Part shown: one piece after another, positions 1 to 10,490 of the stretch
Position numbering within the stretch: the stretch's first letter is position 1
Layout: every line of letters begins with the position of its first letter
DNA from: Excoecaria cochinchinensis
Lineage: Eukaryota; Streptophyta; Magnoliopsida; Malpighiales; Euphorbiaceae
DNA length: 64,000 nt
Direction: 5' to 3'
Assembly: GCA_947683425.1 (NCBI GenBank)
Contig: CANTUQ010000055.1
Coordinates: 23,306,001 to 23,370,000 of the forward strand
Notes under the pieces: model-generated
Told to the model about the DNA's origin: nothing
Database searches by the model: none
What the model saw: only the letters and a program-made list of their open reading frames with translations
Position numbers and translations under genes: made by a program

Positions 1-268
1 TGAGAAGTCCCGAACCCAGCTCTGGTCTTTGCGCTCAACGAGGTGAGAGGTCTTTCTGATCACTCATTGGAACCTCTAAGATACCTTTCGTGTCCTTTTC
101 AAAGACTTAATCAATAAATCCTAGGCTCTAAGGGAGAGAGGTTCATCCTCCAATACCCCTTTTTGTTAGTCCAAAATGGATACATGCACTGTCTTCGGCT
201 CTCTGAGGAGAGAGAAACTTTCCCAATATTTTATTGGGTGGCGACTCCATAAAACCTCCTTGTTGCCC
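1..268 (+). repeat. Element A 5' LTR, left fragment (interrupted by B)
   Basis: Matches 59489-59756 in A's 3' LTR with about 18 differences by eye (roughly 7%). It stops at TTGCCC (263-268), where element B begins with TGTAAGC. The sequence resumes at 18744 with TGCCCAAAATAGACG, so bases 264-268 (TGCCC) are one copy of B's target duplication. Confidence 0.9.
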
Positions 269-2477
269 TGTAAGCATCGTGTCCCGGGGCGGTCAAGATC
301 GGAGATTATCCAATGAAAAAATAGATACCTGGTCCCAAATGAGTGGGTGGAACTCGGAAATTTTGATCCTCTGGGCTTATGAGAAGTAAAAAAGGTTTTA
401 TAGGAAAAGGGAATTTGGAAAATTGGGGGTTTTAGCTTGAAATTTGAATTTTTACTCCAAGGACGGTCTACCCATCGGTCGTTGAATGTCCCGTCGGTCG
501 TCTAAATCACCGCCTTTCTCAGGGATGGACAACCCGTCGGTAGCTCACAGACCCGTCGATCGTTAAGGCGGCCACCGCTTTAACTCAGGAACACGTGTAC
601 CGTCGGTCAGCAGAGACGGACACGTGTCCCATCGGTAACTCAGGGATGCCCGTCTGTGAGATTAGGCCTGCCCGTCGGTCACACCTATAAATTGTAAATC
701 TTTTCATTTTGAAAGGGTTCGAATTTTCTTCGAAAAAAGTCACAAAAAGCAAGTTTAAAAGGGCAAATCTTCCTCTTCTCAAGTTTTCTTTTCTTTATCT
801 TTATTTTGATTAAGTTCCCATTTTTTCTCACTTTTTCTATGATTTGGTTTCACTTTTAAGTGAATCTATTTTATTTGGAGAAAGCTAAATCCATTAGTTT
901 TCATCCATTTGGTGGATTCAGATATTTCAAAAATTCAGTAAAAATCAAGGAGAAATGTAGACATTTTTCTTTCTTGGTTTTTTTGCTTTCTTCTTGTGAG
1001 ATGCAGAAGGTTCAAGTCAACCAAAGTTTCACTCCAGAAAGGTACAATCCGAGGGTAAATATTCTGGACACTCGCTTTATTAATCTATCACATTTATTTC
1101 TACATTTATCGTATTCATTTATCTTTTACTTAGCTTTTATTTACCTTTATTTTGTTTGAAAGTTGTTTATTTAAAAGAAAAGAGAAGAAGAAGTTTTCTT
1201 TTTATTTTTTGGAGACCAGGGACGACCGGCGGCATGTAGCTCACCGACGCCCGTCCGTCACTCGAGCGATGGGTAATACACCCGTTTGTCATTCGAGCGA
1301 TAGCGTGTGAGGCCCGTTGTCCGTCGGTTGCATGAGGGACGGCCGTCGGTCGGCTACCTCCACCCATCTCTCATTTTTTCCTTTTTTTTCTCTCTCTATC
1401 TAATTGTTATTTTATTTTCAAAATGTTTTCAAACAATTTTATTTTTACGTATTTTATTTTTCACTCTTTACTTGCATGTGTATCGCTTTAATATGTAGAT
1501 ATTAATGTTTCTTTTATTTTGTGAGTTTTGTGTTTCTAGATGGATTGAGCCGCAGAGAATCATCATGCCACCATGGAAAGCCTGTCTTTGGTTTAGTTTT
1601 CCTATTTCCTTTTATTTGCTTATTTTATTTTCCTTATTTCTTATTAAGTTCATGTAATTTTTCATTTGTTTTATTTTATTCCGCGTAAAATAAAAATGGA
1701 TACTTGTTTTATATTAATTAAGATCGGGATTATTTCATAAAATTAAAGGACCCAATGTCCTGTTTTAGCCAATGGCAATGTCACATAAAATTCATTTTCA
1801 TAATAAATGCATGCGAGGACCAAAGTCCTCAAAATAAATGAATTTCCCGTCTTTTTGTATGTATATCTATATCATACCTTTAAAATGGGAGTTGTATTCT
1901 GTTCCTAGTTTTATTGTAATTTAATTTCGAGTATTTATTTCATTTACCTTTTTATGTACATTTACCGCTTTTATGTGGATTTTTGTGCTTTAATTAAAAA
2001 TTTGCATCGCATGGGAGAGAAAGTGAATTAATAAATTCAAAACTTGAATGTAAAGTTAAAATAAGGTAGAAATAGATGAGAAGTCCCGAACCCAGCTCTG
2101 GTCTTTGGGCTCAACGAGGCGAGAGGTCTATCCGATCACTCATTAGAACCTCCAAGACACCTCTTGTGTCCCATCAAAAGGCTTAATTAAAAATCCTAGG
2201 CTCCATAGGGTTAGAGGGTCATTCTCAATGTTCTATTGGGATGATTGCCTCCAAGACCGCTTTGGCTTGCCCAAAATGGATACATGCATTGTCTTAGGCT
2301 CTCCGAGGTGAGAGGAACTTTCCCAATGTTTTATTGGGTGGCGACTCCATGAAACCTCCTTATTGCCCAAAATAGACGCACTTGTAATTCTTTACAAGCT
2401 GCCAACGGACCTTCAAATGCCCGATCGCCCTCAAGCGAGCGGTCAATGGGCGCCCTCAGGGTCCAGCGCGCGTCACA
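269..2477 (+). repeat. Element B 5' LTR (2209 bp)
   Basis: Starts TGTAAGCATCGTG and ends GCGCGTCACA immediately before the primer site. U3 holds a CCCGTCGGTC box array and a TATA box at 686-693. A second cluster of related boxes lies at about 1210-1355. The rest is AT-rich with no credible gene; short ORFs here are chance. The last 400 bases are shared with the LTRs of A and C, showing all three families are related. Confidence 0.93.
460..693 (+). promoter_or_regulatory. Element B U3 promoter: CCCGTCGGTC box array plus TATA
   Basis: Eight or so copies of CCCGTCGGTC or one-to-two-base variants (about 470, 490, 533, 552, 600, 627, 648, 671) lie in 220 bases. The last ends 5 bases before TATAAATT (686-693). 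The same arrangement is in the 3' LTR, with TATAAATA at 17003-17010. Transcription would start about 30 bases further on, placing the gag-pol RNA start near 720. Promoter function is inferred from the TATA position and from repetition of the module elsewhere. Confidence 0.65.
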
Positions 2478-2478
2478 A

Positions 2479-2496
2479 TGGCAACTCCACTGGGGA
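2479..2496 (+). promoter_or_regulatory. Primer binding site (tRNA-Arg type), element B
   Basis: Reads TGGCAACTCCACTGGGGA, one base from TGGCGACTCCACTGGGGA, which is complementary to the 3' end of a plant tRNA-Arg (…GGAGTCG-CCA) and is the primer type known for Ogre-like elements. It lies one base after the LTR. The mismatch is a G-to-A change at a CG dinucleotide. Confidence 0.85.
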
Positions 2497-2660
2497 TGGG
2501 TTTGAGACTTCAAATTGAAAATACCTTGACTAACATTTACACTTTAAGGTTTTAGTTTATAAATCCGCTTTCTTTCAAAATTGCATTTACATCCCATTAG
2601 AGCCATAGAATATGTTAGTTTTGTCCCTTCTTAAACCCCGGTGTATTCATGAAGCATGAA

Positions 2661-2681
2661 CCTACGTTCACTCAATGTAGG
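2661..2681 (+). promoter_or_regulatory. Conserved leader hairpin (element B copy)
   Basis: CCTAC / GTAGG stem closing the 11-base loop GTTCACTCAAT. The identical loop with a changed but still paired stem is at 19035-19057 (element A) and 26581-26603 (element C). Function unknown; the site, about 170-185 bases after the primer site, suits an RNA encapsidation or dimer element. Confidence 0.5.
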
Positions 2682-3177
2682 GAAGTGTTCAGGATAATCA
2701 CCAGCCCAAGCCTTGTACCATCATGGTATATCAAATGGTGACCCGATCGGTCATTACGTTCGGGATGAGCTAGACCCGTCGGCAGGGACCATGCTTAGGT
2801 AGCCCTAAAGTAACACCACCCATGACCAAAACTCATGTAGTGGCCGTAGATACTTCCCCTAGGTAATATGAACCATAATTTTGTGCTTGTTATTTGGATC
2901 CTTACATATTGCTAATGTCCAAATGTTTTGTTTGGTTACCTAGCCAAAGGCTTTCATGCCCCGGTAGGGCCATGTCAATATGTTCAGACTATCTAAATAT
3001 GTAATGATCATCACCCATGCACTTGTGCATCAGTTGGGGAGTGATATGTTGCTGGTTTTTTGCCGTGTATTATGCGCGCCCATTGGGTCCCCGGTTGACC
3101 CATGGGCTAATCCCGCCTAGGAAAGAGACTGTGACCGCATGTGTGGGAGTGATAAGGGTGGAGGTGACCTATTTGCT

Positions 3178-3572
3178 GGGTTAATTACTTCGATGGTCAC
3201 TGAACTTTAAGGGTTGCAATGATTTGGTCACTAAACTTCAATTTGTAACAATAAAATAATACATCTATTATTTTGTAACCAAAAAATCAAAATGATCGGA
3301 AATGGCAACCGGAACCTGACCTATTAGCAAAATAAACGTTAAATTTTTTGCCACGTCGGATCTGACATTGATCCGACGTGGCTTTATGGTTAAAAAGAAT
3401 CAATTTTCACTGTCTTCAAGCAGCTCCCATTTGCCGCCGAAACCGAATTTTTGATCATTTTGATTTTTTGGTTACAAAATAATAGATGTATTATTTTATT
3501 GTTACAAATTGAAGTTTAGTGACCAAATCGTTGCAACCCTTAAAGTTCAGTGACCACCGAAGTAATTAACCC
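3178..3572 (+). mobile_element. Mutator-like MITE, 395 bp
   Basis: Inverted termini of about 119 bases start GGGTTAATTACTTCG and pair with only two mismatches by eye. A 10-bp duplication CCTATTTGCT flanks it (3168-3177 and 3573-3582). The centre has a perfect 13-bp palindrome with a 7-base loop (3350-3382, GCCACGTCGGATC arms). The empty site is seen in element A (near 19545, CTTATCTGCTTG) and element C (near 27083). Long TIRs and a 9-11 bp duplication indicate Mutator-type transposition; with no ORF it is non-autonomous. Confidence 0.9.
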
Positions 3573-3792
3573 CCTATTTGCTTGTATGTGTCTTGTGGAT
3601 ATTGCATATCACAAGCATGCATTCCATCACATCCATGCATCATTCTAACTCTTTGTCTGTGCAACCATCATAGATCTTCCTAGGTGGACAAGAGGACCGA
3701 TGGGTAGATTGATCAGGAACCCAGACTTTGAGCTGTCAGAAGAGGGGAGTTTCTTAGAATCTTGTTTAGAGGTCAGTCACACCACTTCGAAG

Positions 3793-5400
3793 ATGTCGAA
3801 CTCACCGAAAGGGGCCGATACCACCAAGGCAATGATTGCCGAGGAAGTGGGAAAGAGAATCGAGGAATTTGAGGCCCGAATGATAGCCATGATGGGAAAT
3901 CTTACTGCCACTTTGGCACCACGAGCAGGACAACAGGCTAATGCCTTAACTGCAGGGCAGGAAGGAAAAGAGGAGAATAGACCGAAGCCCTTAGTAGTAG
4001 TTGATCCACCGGTAGTAGAGCCGAGAGCCCCAGCCCCGGTTGACCATAAAGAGGGCCCTGGATCTGAGGTTGACCCATGGGATGAGCCAGAAGAGCCAAC
4101 TGTAGCCAAGGGAAAATCACCTAGGTTGGAAGACGAAGTGTGGAAAAAGATGGAAGAAAAGTTCGAAGCCATATCGAAAATGCTAAAGTTGGGGGGAGGA
4201 ATGAATCCCGAGGATAGAGAACTGGATAGTGACGACTTGGTACCCCAGAATTTCAAGATGCCCGACATTTCTAAGTTTGACGGTACTTCAGACCCCACTG
4301 CTCATATAAAGCAATATTCTCTGGTAATGAAGGGCACCACCCTAACGAAGAGGCAAAAAGTTGAGTACTTTTGCCTGAGTTTAACTGGCCCAGCGGTGGA
4401 CTAGTATCACGATTTAGACCGAAGGATAAAAGAAAACTGGGAATTATTGATTGAAGAATTTCTCAGACAGTACAATTGCAGTACTAGGATAGAGATAACT
4501 CTGAAAGACTTGGAGCTGTTGCAGCAAAAGGCGAGGGAATCTTTCCATGAGTACCTCACCCGTTAGAGAAATAGAGTAATGGAAATGAAGCGAAAGCCGG
4601 ATACCCCGGACCAGATTCGACTGTTTATCCGAAATGCTAGCCCTTATCTGAGAGAGGGACTGAAGATGAAAGGCTTACGAGATTGGGAGTCTTTAAAAGA
4701 TATTGCTATAGAAGCTGAGGGAGAATATCTCACAAAGAGGGCTAATAGTGAGAATTATGTTAAGAAGAGCTATGGCAACCCAGGGGCAAGCAAGCCTACA
4801 GGCTCCAGCAGTAGTAATAAGAGCGGGAGGACAGCAGAAGTATCAGTGACTGGGACGAGTCAGAGGCATTTCTCGAATTTGGGTCGGCCGTTGTCGTGGG
4901 TTTTGAAACGGTTGATGAAGGAAGGAAAGCTCCAACCAATGCCACCTAGACAAGCTAGGAGCCAAGGTCAGTCGGAACACAAAGAACATGAATATTGTGC
5001 TTTTCATCAGCATACCGGACATTTAACGGATGATTGTATGACGCTGAGACATAAGATCCAAGATTTGATTGACAGTAAACAGATCACTGACCCTGAGCGA
5101 AAGGAAGGAAAGAAAAAGCCTAGCTACAATGCGGTTCCACCACCTGTTTTTATGATCGGGTCAAACTTACCAGAATGGTACGTGTTACAGGACTTGTACG
5201 GGAACAAGTATGTTGCTATTACTCGCCCTGAGGTTAGTAATAAAGGGATGTCTGTAGCGGCAGTAAATTGCTGGTCTACTAGTGAAAGTAGCAAAGAGAG
5301 TGAGGAAGAAGGACAAACGTCTGTGGATCTGTGGGAGTCAGATGAGGAAAGCAGAAAAGTAGGGGCTATCACGAGAAGTGGTAGAGTGTTCCCCGAAATA
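3793..5400 (+). pseudogene. gag: gag, element B (stop-interrupted)
   Basis: Structural protein that would form the cytoplasmic particle and bind the RNA. The start at 3793 (MSNSPKG) is preferred over the upstream in-frame ATG at 3700 because elements A (MANSPRG, 19762) and C (MAGPS, 27469) start at the homologous codon while the 3700 ATG is not conserved. The capsid-like Retrotrans_gag region spans about 4250-4730 (KFDGTSDPTAHIKQY onward). A zinc knuckle C-X2-H-X4-H-X4-C lies at 4996-5037, a His-substituted variant typical of TAT elements. TAG stops interrupt it at 4402 and 4564, both at Trp positions; the second is shared with element A. An acidic linker follows and runs in frame into protease. 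Confidence 0.85.
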
Positions 5401-6242
5401 GAAAAATCGCAAGAGCCGGTGCAAGCCCCAGTAGAGAAGGAAACGGAAGATAATCAAATTATCAGACAGTTGAAAAAGACCACGGCTCAGATATCCATAT
5501 GGGATCTGTTGAGGCAGTCCCCCTCTCACAGACAAAAGCTAGTAGAGGCCTTGGCTGAGTCAACTGTGGCTACTTCTATATCTCCGTCAGAGTTGCTGGA
5601 TCTTGTAAAAGGAGGGTCCGGAGAAAGGTTAGTATATTCCGATGCCGACTTACCGGCTGAGGGCCACAATCATAATCGACCACTCTACATTAAGGCACAG
5701 GTCAATGGTAAGCATACTGCGTGCGTTATGGTGGATGATGGGTCGTCTATAAATGTATGCCTTTGGTCGCGCTTCAGGCTTACGGACTAGATGAGGGTAT
5801 GCTTGGTAAGTCGGACTTAACTATCACGGCTTATGAGAACTCCAGAAGACAAGCCTCGGGGACATTTAAAGCTCTGGTCAAAACTGGACCCATTGAAATG
5901 GAAGCAGAATTTGTGGTCCTACCTATTCCGGCCAACTTCTTAGCCCTGCTTGGGAGGCCCTGGTTCCATAAGCTAGGAGGGGTACCATCCACGCTACACC
6001 AGATGATAAAGATCCCACATGAAGGGGAAGTGATAACCATTAAGGCGGCTAGGGAAAATCAAGTGTCAGCTCTGGGGATTGCCAATCAACCGTTTAGTGG
6101 CTTCCATGTGTCGGTAATAGGGGAAGAATCAGGTTCAGGGGATAGTCCTCCAGTGGTGAGCATGATGAGGAAAATGCATTACCTTCCTGGGGCTGGTCTG
6201 GGTAAACACTCACAGGGGCTGCAGTCTGCTGTTACCATTTGA
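5401..6242 (+). pseudogene. pro: Aspartic protease with C-terminal G-patch, element B
   Basis: Would cut the Gag-Pol polyprotein. The active-site motif VMVDDGSSINV (DGS variant of the retropepsin D-[TS]-G) is at about 5727-5759, followed by LLGRPWFHK about 70 residues later. After that comes a glycine-rich GAGLGKHSQG segment near 6190, matching the G-patch core known after the protease in Ogre/TAT elements. A 1-bp deletion near 5760, relative to element A, splits the domain into two frames, and TGA stops follow at 6240 and 6255. Gag, protease and pol otherwise share one frame, so no programmed frameshift is needed in the ancestral form. Confidence 0.8.
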
Positions 6243-9200
6243 GGCCAGAAAGATTGAAAGGGCTTGGGGTACAAAGGAGAGCATAGTAAGAAGAAGACGA
6301 TGCAAAAAATCCCTCACATCCGAGAGAGCTTTGTGCCAGCATCATCAGTTTGTGCTTATGCTGGGGAAGCTGAGCCTCAGTGGGCTGGAGGTAGAATAGT
6401 GCCGGGCTTTGAGCTTTTCAACGATGTATATGACTGGGAGATAGGTATGGTCAAGCCAGTGAGAGACTTTTGGGATGAAGAAGTCTTAACCAACCGGATT
6501 GTTTGGGACGGACAAGAGCCTGAGGAAGTGGTAAATGAAGCCATGCTAAGCACTCATATTATGGGGAAAGAGAAGCTGGAGAAATTATCTCAAGAGATAA
6601 AGCCCCTGAAGAATCCAGATAACGCGAAATTGTCCACAAATGCTGAAGCAAGGATAGCAGGAGCGGAGGAGGAGACTAGCTTAGAATGTCTTTTTGTTCC
6701 TGAACTATTTAGTGATGTAAATGACAATCATAATTTCATTAATGATATGAACGATTTCGCTTACTTGTGTGATGTTTCTGATAATTTTCATATGCATGAT
6801 CATGATCACACTCCATTTATATTTGATATTGATTCCTCTGATGCAACTCCATTTAATCTTGGAACCTCGGAAAACCCAAAAGAAATTTTGATAGCATCGG
6901 ATATAACTCCTGAGAAAAGGAAAACATTTGAGAGAATGCTCAAAAAATATGAAAAAGTCTTTGCCTGGACCTATGAAGATATGCCGGGCATTGATCAAAA
7001 CGTTGCAGAGCATGCTATCCCTACATATCCGGGTTACAAGCCTGTGAAACAGAAACTGAGAAGGCTCAGACCAGAGTGGGCGGATAAGGTAAAGGAGGAA
7101 ATCCGGCAGCAGATTGAAGCCAAGTTCTTGGTAGAGGTCCAATATCCCACATGGTTAGATAATGTAGTCCCCGTGGCCAAGAAGAAAGGGAAAGTAAGAG
7201 TATGCGTTGACTACCGAGATTTGAATAAAGCCTGTCCAAAGGATAATTTCCCGCTACCGCACATAGACGTGCTAATAGACAGTGCCACTGCCTGTGCAAT
7301 GTACAGCTTCGTGGATGGCTATGCGGGATATAATCAGATTCTAAACAAAATAATCGACAGAATCAAAACGGCTTTCATTACTGAATGGGGGACGTATGCC
7401 TATCGGGTGATGCCTTTTGGTCTGAAGAATGCAGGGGCTACATACCAGAGAATGGCGACAAAGATTTTGAGCAACTTGATCCATAAGGAGGTGGAAGTGT
7501 ACGTTGATGACATGATGATTAAGTCTACCACCAGAAATGGTCATTTCGAAGCATTGGAGAAGTTATTTGCGAGGATAGAGAAGTATGACTTGCTACCGAA
7601 TCCAAAGAAGTGTATTTTTGGGGTAACCTCAGGGAAGTTATTGGGGAATGTGGTCAGTCAACGAAGTATCAAGATTGACCCGGACAAGATTAAAGCTATC
7701 AGGGAGATGCCAGTGCCTCAAAAGGAAAAGGACGTGAGAAGCTTTCTGGGCAAGTTGCAATATGTCAGCAGGTTCATTACCAAACTGACTTTAATCTGCG
7801 AACCGATTTTCAAGCTTCTAAGGAAAAATCAACCAGTGGTGTGGAATGAGGATTGTCAAAAGGCTTTTGACGCCATTCGAGAATACATGTTGTATCCACC
7901 TGTGTTAAGGCTGCCGCAGCCAAACAAGCCTCTGATTCTGTACTTGGCCATAGAAGGCAGCTCTGTAGGCGCCATGATGGCCCAAGAGGATGAATTCAGG
8001 ATAGAGTTTTCCATTTACTATCTCAGCAAGAAGTTCTTGGAGTATGAAATCAAGTATGCCGAGGTAGAAAAGATTTGTCTTGCCATTATCTGGGCTTCAA
8101 AGAAGTTAAGGCATTACTTCCACTTATACAAGGTGCAAGCAGTAGCAAAGCAGAATCCTTTGAGGTATTTACAGGAAGCACCATCCTTGCTAGGAAAGAT
8201 GGGCAGATGGTTATTGTTGCTGCAGGAATTTGATGTGGAATATGTCACTAGGAAAACTATCAAGGGGCGAGCAGTGGCTGAGTTCCTAGCCGAGCACCCG
8301 ATTCAAGGAGGCACCTATAAATTCAATTTCCCAGATGAGGATATAGCAGCTATTACGATTCAGGGATGGAAATTGCATTTTGATGGGGCCATAAACAACA
8401 AAGGGGCAGGAGTAGGAGTTATCTTGACGACCCCGAAAAATGAGAAGCTCCCTTTGGCCAGAAAACTAAGGTTTAAAGCTACCAACAACGAGGCTGAATA
8501 CGAAGCATGTATTTTTGGATTGGAAGCCTTGTTAGCCTTGGGGGTGAAGACTGCTGAGGTGTTCGGGGACTCTTCCCTCGTGATCAATCAGATCCAAGGT
8601 GAATGGGCAGTTAAAGAAGAAAGATTGATGCCCTACATCCAGCATTTGAAAAGTCTAAGTAGCCAATTTGAAGTATGCACATTTTGTTTTATTCTAAGAG
8701 AGGAGAATCAATTAGCTGATGCCCTCGCTACTTTGGTGTCAATGTGGGACAATCCGGAAGGAGTGATTATGAGACCCGTATTGATTTCCAGCTCAGATAG
8801 GCCCAGTTTCCAATCACAGTCAGTAGCGAAAGTTGATGTAGCAGATGGGAGGCCATGGTACCATGATATTAAGAACTATCTAGAGAATGCAGCTTTTCTA
8901 GAGGAGGCTACTGAGAAGGACCAGAGGTTAATTCGCAAGTTGTCCATTCAGTTTATGTGTATAGATGGGTGGTTGTATAAGAGGCAGGCCGATGGCATTC
9001 AATTGAGATGTTTGAATGAGAGGGAAGCCCGGAGGGTGATGGAGGAAACTCACGCAGGTGTATGTGGACCCATATGAATGGTTTGACACTGGCCAAGAAA
9101 ATCATGAGATAAGGGTTTTACTGGCTTACAATAGATAATGACTATTCAAAGTATGTAAAACAATGCCAGTTATGCCAACAATACGCAGACTTAAGGCATT

Positions 9201-10099
9201 TGCCTGTGTCAGAACTGCATAGCTTAACGTCGCCTTAGCCGTTTGCCGCCTGGGGTATAGATATCATCAGGGAGATCCGACCCACGGCCTCCAATGGACA
9301 TAGGTACATCATGGTCGCCATTGATTACTATACTAAGTGGGTAAAGGCAGAAGCTTTCAAGAAGATTGATGCGAGAGACATGGCCAAGTTTATTGAGAAG
9401 AATCTGATCTGTAGATATGGCCTTCCACATCATGTGGTGTCAGATAATGGCGTACAGTTTATGGGAGAAACCAGGAAGCTATTGGAGAGATATGGAATTG
9501 AACACCACAAGTCTTCTCCATATCGTCCACAGGCCAACGGAGTTGTGGAGGCTGCCAATAAGAACATTAAGAAAATATTGGCCAAAATGGTCCAAACCTA
9601 CAAAGATTGGGCGGAGAAGCTGCCCTTCGCACTCTGGGGTTATCAGACAACGGTGAGAACATCTACAGGAGCCACGCTATATTCTCTAGTGTATGGGACG
9701 GAGGCGGTGTTGTCTGTTGAGATAGAGCTTAGATCGTTAAGAGTAGTCATGGAAGCTCAGATCCTCGAGACTGAGTGGGCTCAGCAAAGGCTGCAGCATT
9801 TAAACTTGCTGGATGAGAACAGATTAAGAGCCTACTACCACAACCAAATCTATCAGAAGAGGCTAGCTCGAACGTTTAGAAAGAAAGTTAAGAAACATCC
9901 TTTGAAGGAGGGGGACTTGGTATTTAAGCAGATGAGACCGGGAGCACCAGACATCCGGGGAAAATTCAGACCTACCTGGGAAGGGCCTTTCATTCTAAAA
10001 AAGCTATTATCAAAGGGAGCCGCAATTTTATTTGATAGTGACGGCAATGAATTGAAGGAACTGGTGAACATAGACAGACTCAAAAGGTTCCATGGCTAA
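6243..10099 (+). pseudogene. pol: pol, element B: RT, RNase H, archaeal-type RNase H, integrase
   Basis: Enzymes that copy the RNA and insert the DNA. An acidic linker precedes reverse transcriptase (about 7050-7700), with VDYRDLNKACPKD and the catalytic YVDD at 7500-7511. The gypsy RNase H (about 7790-8290) has lost its first catalytic Asp (LYLAIEG where LxxDAS is expected). A second RNase H (about 8360-8740) keeps LHFDGA, NNEAEYE, GDSS and ADALA; the dual arrangement defines TAT elements. The integrase His-Cys finger is at about 9040-9190, the D-D-E core at about 9255-9555 (GIDII, SDNGVQF, VVEAANK) and the chromatin-facing tail ends FHG at 10099. One open stretch runs 6264-9077; a 1-bp deletion near 9071 and stops near 9106 and 9237 break the integrase. 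Confidence 0.92.
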
Positions 10100-10490
10100 A
10101 GACAATAAGAGAAAAAGAAGGGAATAAAATGCCCCGCGGGCCAAAAACCAAAAAAAGGCGGCCTTACTAAAATTGGGGGCCTCGACAGGGTGAAAACCGA
10201 AAAAAGGCATCCTGTGCAAAAATTAGAGGCATGAGAGAAAATGTCCAATCGAGAAAACCCGAGAGGCCCGATTGGTAACAGGAGTTCTGATGCTCGCAAA
10301 ATTCGGTTTCATGTATTAATGTAGTTTGCAAAGTTGGATCCATAGCAAATACTGATCATGTATATAGAAGTTTTATGGAAAGGTACACAATTTTGTGAAA
10401 TAAAATGAGGATTTTTCTTTTCATTTTCATCATTCTTTAGTTCTGTTTTGAAAGGAATGACATTTAAAAGATATACATATTTAATCTAAG
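10100..10490 (+). other. Post-pol conserved noncoding block, element B
   Basis: Bases 10097-10290 (containing CGGCCTT, TAAAATTGGGGGCCTCG and GGTGAAAACCG motifs) are closely matched at 31024-31200 (C) and 51539-51725 (A). It lies between the pol stop and the 3' end of the antisense gene and has no conserved frame. The TAAAATTGGGGGC stretch resembles the polypurine tract at 16571, so a second internal plus-strand primer is possible but unproven. Confidence 0.55.

Larger units (their letters stand above)
2497..3792 (+). other. Element B untranslated leader between primer site and gag
   Basis: About 1.3 kb including a 395-bp MITE (3178-3572). The part at 2620-2880 is conserved with the leaders of A (19010-19260) and C (26560-26820), including a small covarying hairpin and a TACCATCATGGTA palindrome near 2717. 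There is no credible coding frame. Such leaders often carry RNA packaging and dimer signals. Confidence 0.7.

Noticed and set aside
3700..3792. Upstream in-frame ATG of B gag as the true start
   Set aside because: Element A has no ATG at this place; the codon at 3793 is conserved in A, B and C.
3777..4298. 173-aa minus-strand ORF opposite gag
   Set aside because: Shadow of gag; not conserved in A, no homologous residues, unlike the DUF7745-like antisense gene.
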